Assembly: GCF_019977295.1 (NCBI RefSeq)
Contig: NZ_AP024651.1
Span: 2,170,001-2,234,000, forward strand
From: Arthrobacter sp. StoSoilB20
Lineage (GTDB): Bacteria > Actinomycetota > Actinomycetes > Actinomycetales > Micrococcaceae
Length of the DNA stretch: 64,000 nucleotides
Direction: 5' to 3'
Shown: piece by piece, positions 61,126-64,000 of the stretch
Layout: each line of letters starts with the position of its first letter
How positions within the stretch are numbered: the first letter of the stretch is position 1
The notes under the pieces: generated by a model
What the model was told of the DNA's origin: nothing
Seen by the model: only the letters and a program-made list of their open reading frames with translations
The model's database searches: none
Program-made: the position numbers and the translations under genes

Positions 61126-62376
61126 TTATGTGATTCTGCCTTCGAAGGTGATGGCGAAGGCGTTCAGTGCCGGTTTCCACCTTGCTATCCATCGTGCTCT
61201 GCTTCGGCCGGTAGGGTCCAGTGCCCTGGTGGCCAAATAGAGGCATTTAAGAGCGGCGGGGATGGTCGGGAAGTGTCCGCGTGCCCGGACCGCTCGGCGG
61301 TATCGTGCGTTGAGTGATTCGATGGCGTTGGTGCTGCAGATGACTTTCCTAATTTCAACGTCATAGTCCAGGAAGGGAACGAACTCGCTCCAAGCATTGA
61401 GCCAGAGCCGGGTGATGGCCGGGTATTGCCGGCCCCATTTGCCGGTGAACTCCTCGAGCCGTTCCTTGGCCGCAGCCTCTGATGGTGCCGTGTAGACCGG
61501 GCGAAGGTCTCTGGCCATTTCGGTCCAACTCTTCCGGGAGGCATACCGGAAGGTGTTCCGAACCAGATGCACGATGCAGGTTTGCACCACGGCCTGGGGC
61601 CAGACGGTGTTGATTGCGTCCGGCAGGCCTTTGAGCCCGTCGCAGACAGTGATGCAAACGTCTTCCACGCCTCGGTTTTTGATCTCGGTAAGTACCGCAA
61701 GCCAGAACTTAGCTCCCTCACCTCCATCGCCGGCCCACAATCCCAGGACGTCCGGTTCACCGTTGGTAGCGACGCCTATGGCCACGTAGATGGGCCGGTT
61801 GCTGACCTGCCCATCACGGACTTTGACGTGGATCGCGTCGATGAACATCGCCGGGAGCACCCGGTCCAGAGGACGGTTCTGCCACTCGGTCATTTCCCCG
61901 ACGACCTTCTCTGTGATTCGGGAGATGGTGTCCTTGGAGACTTTCGCGCCGAACACGTCGGCGAAGTGCGCCGCAATCTCCCCGGTCGTGAGCCCTTTCG
62001 CGCTCAAGGACAGAACGATTTCATCGACACCGGTCAGCCGACGCTGGCGCTTCTTCACCGTTTGGGGATCAAATGTGGACCCGGTGTCCCGGGGCACATC
62101 GATCTCCACCGGGCCAATCTCGGTGAGCACGGTCTTCGAACGGGTACCGTTACGGGAATTGCCACTCCCACGCCCGGCCACGTCATGCTTTCCGTACCCC
62201 AAATGCTCGTCCATTTCCGCTTCCAACGCGGTCTCCAGGACGTTCTTGGTCAGCTTGTTCAACAGCCCTCCCGGGCCAACAAGTTCCAACCCCTGTTCCT
62301 TGGCTTGGGACAGGAGCTGCCGCGCCAACTCTTGCTGATCCACATCAGTCGCCATGGGATCCATGGTGTCGCTCAT
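61126..62376 (-). CDS. IS256 family transposase
   Basis: 416 residues, full length. The N-terminal DNA-binding region (VLETALEAEMDEHLGYGKHD) is followed by the mutator-type catalytic core: first Asp in FIDAIHVKVRDGQVSNRPIY, second Asp in ITVCDGLKGLPDAI, and the C-H motif stretch TCIVHLVRNTFRYASRKSW. KVICSTNAIESLNARYRRAV carries the late catalytic Glu region. DDE chemistry, cut-and-copy through a circular intermediate. The ends and target duplication are intact, so the element could be active. Confidence 0.95.
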   Translation of the reverse strand: MSDTMDPMATDVDQQELARQLLSQAKEQGLELVGPGGLLNKLTKNVLETALEAEMDEHLGYGKHDVAGRGSGNSRNGTRSKTVLTEIGPVEIDVPRDTGSTFDPQTVKKRQRRLTGVDEIVLSLSAKGLTTGEIAAHFADVFGAKVSKDTISRITEKVVGEMTEWQNRPLDRVLPAMFIDAIHVKVRDGQVSNRPIYVAIGVATNGEPDVLGLWAGDGGEGAKFWLAVLTEIKNRGVEDVCITVCDGLKGLPDAINTVWPQAVVQTCIVHLVRNTFRYASRKSWTEMARDLRPVYTAPSEAAAKERLEEFTGKWGRQYPAITRLWLNAWSEFVPFLDYDVEIRKVICSTNAIESLNARYRRAVRARGHFPTIPAALKCLYLATRALDPTGRSRARWIARWKPALNAFAITFEGRIT

Positions 62377-62420
62377 GATCAGTCCTCCCCGCCAGGCAAG
62401 CCCGGCGTGTCAGGCCAACC

Positions 62421-62448
62421 CCGGATCCACCGTTATTCCGACAGTCCC
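62421..62448. repeat. IS256 terminal inverted repeat, right
   Basis: Partner of 61089-61116, read on the opposite strand; ends in ...GACAGTCCC at the element boundary. Confidence 0.85.
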
Positions 62449-62456
62449 CGCGATCA
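62449..62456. repeat. Target-site duplication, right copy
   Basis: CGCGATCA directly outside the right end of the IS256 element. Confidence 0.85.
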
Positions 62457-62554
62457 AAACTGGGTGACTTCGAGGCGATCAAAGCCGCTCCCACCGACCC
62501 CCTCGAACGCCATAATCGATCTTCGGTCAACCGGCACAGGCTCGGAAAAGTGGC

Positions 62555-63586
62555 CTAAGGCATATCGAGTCGGGTTTTGTAGGCGGTGTTTTTGTTGGTG
62601 TTCCAGCCGGCGATGATGCCGGCTCCGAGCATTTGGTCGGTGAGTCGTGCGAAGCGGTATCCGGGGTCGGTGTCGAGGGCGAGTTGCATGTATTGGTGTG
62701 CTTTGGATCCTCTGCCTTCCCACCAGTTGATGTAGCCGATGGTGGTGAGGATGGGTGCGGCGTGTTGTGGGCTGGTTCTGGTGTAGGCGTGGAGGAGCAG
62801 TTGTTCGGCCCATTCGATCTGTGACCACCTCGGAGCAGTCTCAGTTTGGGCGAAGAGGATGTGCTGGGGCGGTTCGTCGATGCCGGGGATGTCGGCCATG
62901 AGCCGGTCGCGGATGTGGGGGAATTGGAAGTTCGCGATGAGAGCGGCGCAGTCCTCGTCGGTGGGGAAGTCGTTGCTGACGAGCATGTCCGTCCAGAGTT
63001 GGCTGGCATGTAGCGCCGCTTGATCGGGTGACTGGGCTCGGATGGTGTTCATGCAGTTTTCGACGGCGATGGCGTGGTCTGCTTCGTGGGCTGGCGCAGG
63101 GAGGACGATTTGGTTGGTGGGTTCGATGGTGCTGCCGCGGTAGATGAATTCGGCGTTGACGCGGCTGTATTCGGTGGTGCTGATGGGCAGGGTGATGTCT
63201 TGTCCGGGTTCGCTGTCGTAGGGGGAGTAGGTTTCGTCGCTGACGAAGATCCCGTCGCGGATGGTGATGCCGTTCTCGGCGAGGACTCCAGTGAGTGCGG
63301 CGATGGTAACTGCGTGTGGTTTGGGTTGGCCTGGTTCACTGTGGGTTGAGGTGTAGAGGGCGAAGACGATGCTCGTCGCGCTGGTGTCGCTAGTGAGGTA
63401 GCTGCTGACAGTTCGGGCATAGGGGAGTTCTGTTCCTGGTTGGCGGGGGAGATCGATCCGGAGGGTGGCGCCGACCTTGCCCTTGTCCAGGGTGATGCAG
63501 ACCAAGCTCTCGTTGGGCCAGAATCCGAGGGTGTGCCCGATGAAGCTCAGCAAGTCTGCCGGGTCTTTGATGGTCAGCGCATTCAT
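62555..63586 (-). CDS. DUF4192 domain-containing protein
   Basis: 343 residues from ATG 63586 with an AGGA-type site; the longer frame upstream lacks similarity. DPADLLSFIGHTLGFWPNES opens the DUF4192 domain. A tetratricopeptide-like helical tail follows: RWSQIEWAEQLLLHAYTRTS, INWWEGRGSKAHQYMQLALD, YRFARLTDQMLGAGIIAGWN. DUF4192 proteins are widespread in actinobacteria, and actinobacterial plasmids or islands often carry diverged copies. Function unknown. The lower GC at third positions and many TCG/ACG-poor codons are not obviously odd. No clear operon partner in the window. Confidence 0.8.
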   Translation of the reverse strand: MNALTIKDPADLLSFIGHTLGFWPNESLVCITLDKGKVGATLRIDLPRQPGTELPYARTVSSYLTSDTSATSIVFALYTSTHSEPGQPKPHAVTIAALTGVLAENGITIRDGIFVSDETYSPYDSEPGQDITLPISTTEYSRVNAEFIYRGSTIEPTNQIVLPAPAHEADHAIAVENCMNTIRAQSPDQAALHASQLWTDMLVSNDFPTDEDCAALIANFQFPHIRDRLMADIPGIDEPPQHILFAQTETAPRWSQIEWAEQLLLHAYTRTSPQHAAPILTTIGYINWWEGRGSKAHQYMQLALDTDPGYRFARLTDQMLGAGIIAGWNTNKNTAYKTRLDMP

Positions 63587-64000
63587 TGTCCTGTTCCTTT
63601 GTGCGTGCGTTGTGTCTTTGGCCTTTGCGCCGTTCTCATGGGGTCTTGTGCGCTGGTACGGAGCTGGAACGGGGTGACCGGGGCAGGTCCTCGGAAAGGG
63701 CCAAGTGGCGTGGGAGCACTGAGCCAATTTCCAGGGCGCGGTGACGCCACGGTTGCGCGGAGGCCCATCCAGCGATGATCGGGATATCAGAATGACAAAC
63801 AGCGTTGTTGCTTCTGGCTATTCATGGGCAGGCCGATGTGCAGCGTCATGACTCAGCGGCCCTAGTCTTCGGCATCAGGCATCGCATGGCGGGATCGCTC
63901 CGCCGGATGAGCCGGGGACTGCTTTCAGTCCCGACATATGCGCCGTTATCGGCTACCTGAGTGTCCATGAGTGAGCTCCTAGCTTTCGGGAATCCGTCAG
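63587..64000. other. Upstream region of the DUF4192 gene, no gene seen
   Basis: 414 bases to the window end. Short frames lack ribosome sites and known domains. The promoter of the DUF4192 gene should be near 63590-63700; I could not place its elements with confidence. Confidence 0.4.

Larger units (their letters stand above)
61089..62448. mobile_element. Intact IS256 family insertion sequence
   Basis: 1360 bp. It contains one complete transposase gene on the minus strand. Imperfect 28-bp terminal inverted repeats lie at 61089-61116 and 62421-62448 (for example TAACGGTGGAT in both). The same octamer CGCGATCA lies immediately outside both ends (61081-61088 and 62449-62456), the 8-bp target duplication expected of this family. 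The exact duplication implies a recent insertion. It lies between the P450 operon and a DUF4192 gene and appears not to interrupt a recognised gene. Confidence 0.92.

Noticed and set aside
1..64000. CRISPR arrays, rRNA operons, prophage modules, replication origin
   Set aside because: No regularly spaced repeats, no rRNA-like stretches, and no phage structural, integrase or partition genes were seen.

Overview
The window looks like an accessory, catabolic region of a high-GC actinobacterial chromosome or large plasmid. An Arthrobacter-like member of the Micrococcales is the best fit. The reasons are the GC-rich codon use, a polyphosphate glucokinase, a DUF4192 protein, Tat/lipobox solute-binding proteins, the TetR-governed aromatic and glycoside modules, and IS256 and IS110 family elements. 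No rRNA, tRNA, CRISPR array or replication origin was seen.

Layout. (1) 1-9.9 kb: an acyl-CoA catabolic cluster: ligase end, fumarylacetoacetate-hydrolase-fold protein, biotin carboxylase/BCCP, CitE-like lyase, MaoC hydratase, a broken acyl-CoA ligase, TetR regulator, acyl-CoA dehydrogenase, second MaoC and an MHS-type transporter. The content resembles the mycobacterial leucine/isovalerate-type cluster (accA1-citE-maoC-fadE-fadD-tetR). (2) 10-15.1 kb: NTF2-like and EthD proteins, an arginase-fold hydrolase and two decayed genes. (3) 15.2-19.2 kb: a GH3 glucosidase, an MFS transporter and a divergent TetR regulator. (4) 19.2-27.7 kb: two dienelactone-hydrolase-like proteins, a zone of gene debris, a broken IS110 element and an exported-protein group (DUF6644, DUF6152, Tat-lipoprotein SDR, cyclophilin-like). 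(5) 27.7-42.5 kb: a twelve-gene minus-strand glycoside operon with Gfo/Idh dehydrogenases, TIM-barrel isomerase/lyases, a sugar ABC importer, an esterase and ppgK. A GH116 glycosidase and a TetR gene sit upstream of it. (6) 42.6-51.6 kb: SGNH hydrolase, GH3 and a family-5 ABC importer with a divergent TetR. (7) 51.8-55.7 kb: GH78 rhamnosidase, 2-hydroxyacid dehydrogenase and a GH78 remnant. (8) 56.1-60.6 kb: IclR regulator, [2Fe-2S] reductase, CYP199-like P450 and a frameshifted aromatic-acid transporter. (9) 61.1-64 kb: an intact IS256 element with target duplication, then a DUF4192 gene.

How the genes work together. Three glycoside modules (GH3/MFS; the GH116/Gfo-Idh/TIM-barrel operon; GH3/ABC) each pair uptake with cleavage and sit beside a related TetR regulator. 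The large operon looks like an intracellular oxidative deglycosylation route: import, oxidation of the sugar ring, isomerase/lyase steps, then glucose phosphorylation by PpgK. The P450 cassette looks built to demethylate para-methoxybenzoate-type acids. Together they suggest a soil organism living on plant glycosides, methoxylated aromatics and branched acyl acids.

The most distinctive observation is a 170-bp segment present twice, at 38546-38715 and 41639-41808 (136 of 170 positions identical by my ungapped count). It flanks the GH116 gene. Each copy carries an AAACA-GM-TGTTT palindrome. The upstream copy retains the start of the Gfo/Idh gene as a 12-codon leader ORF whose stop overlaps the GH116 start. 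All functional calls come from reading motifs; no database search was run.
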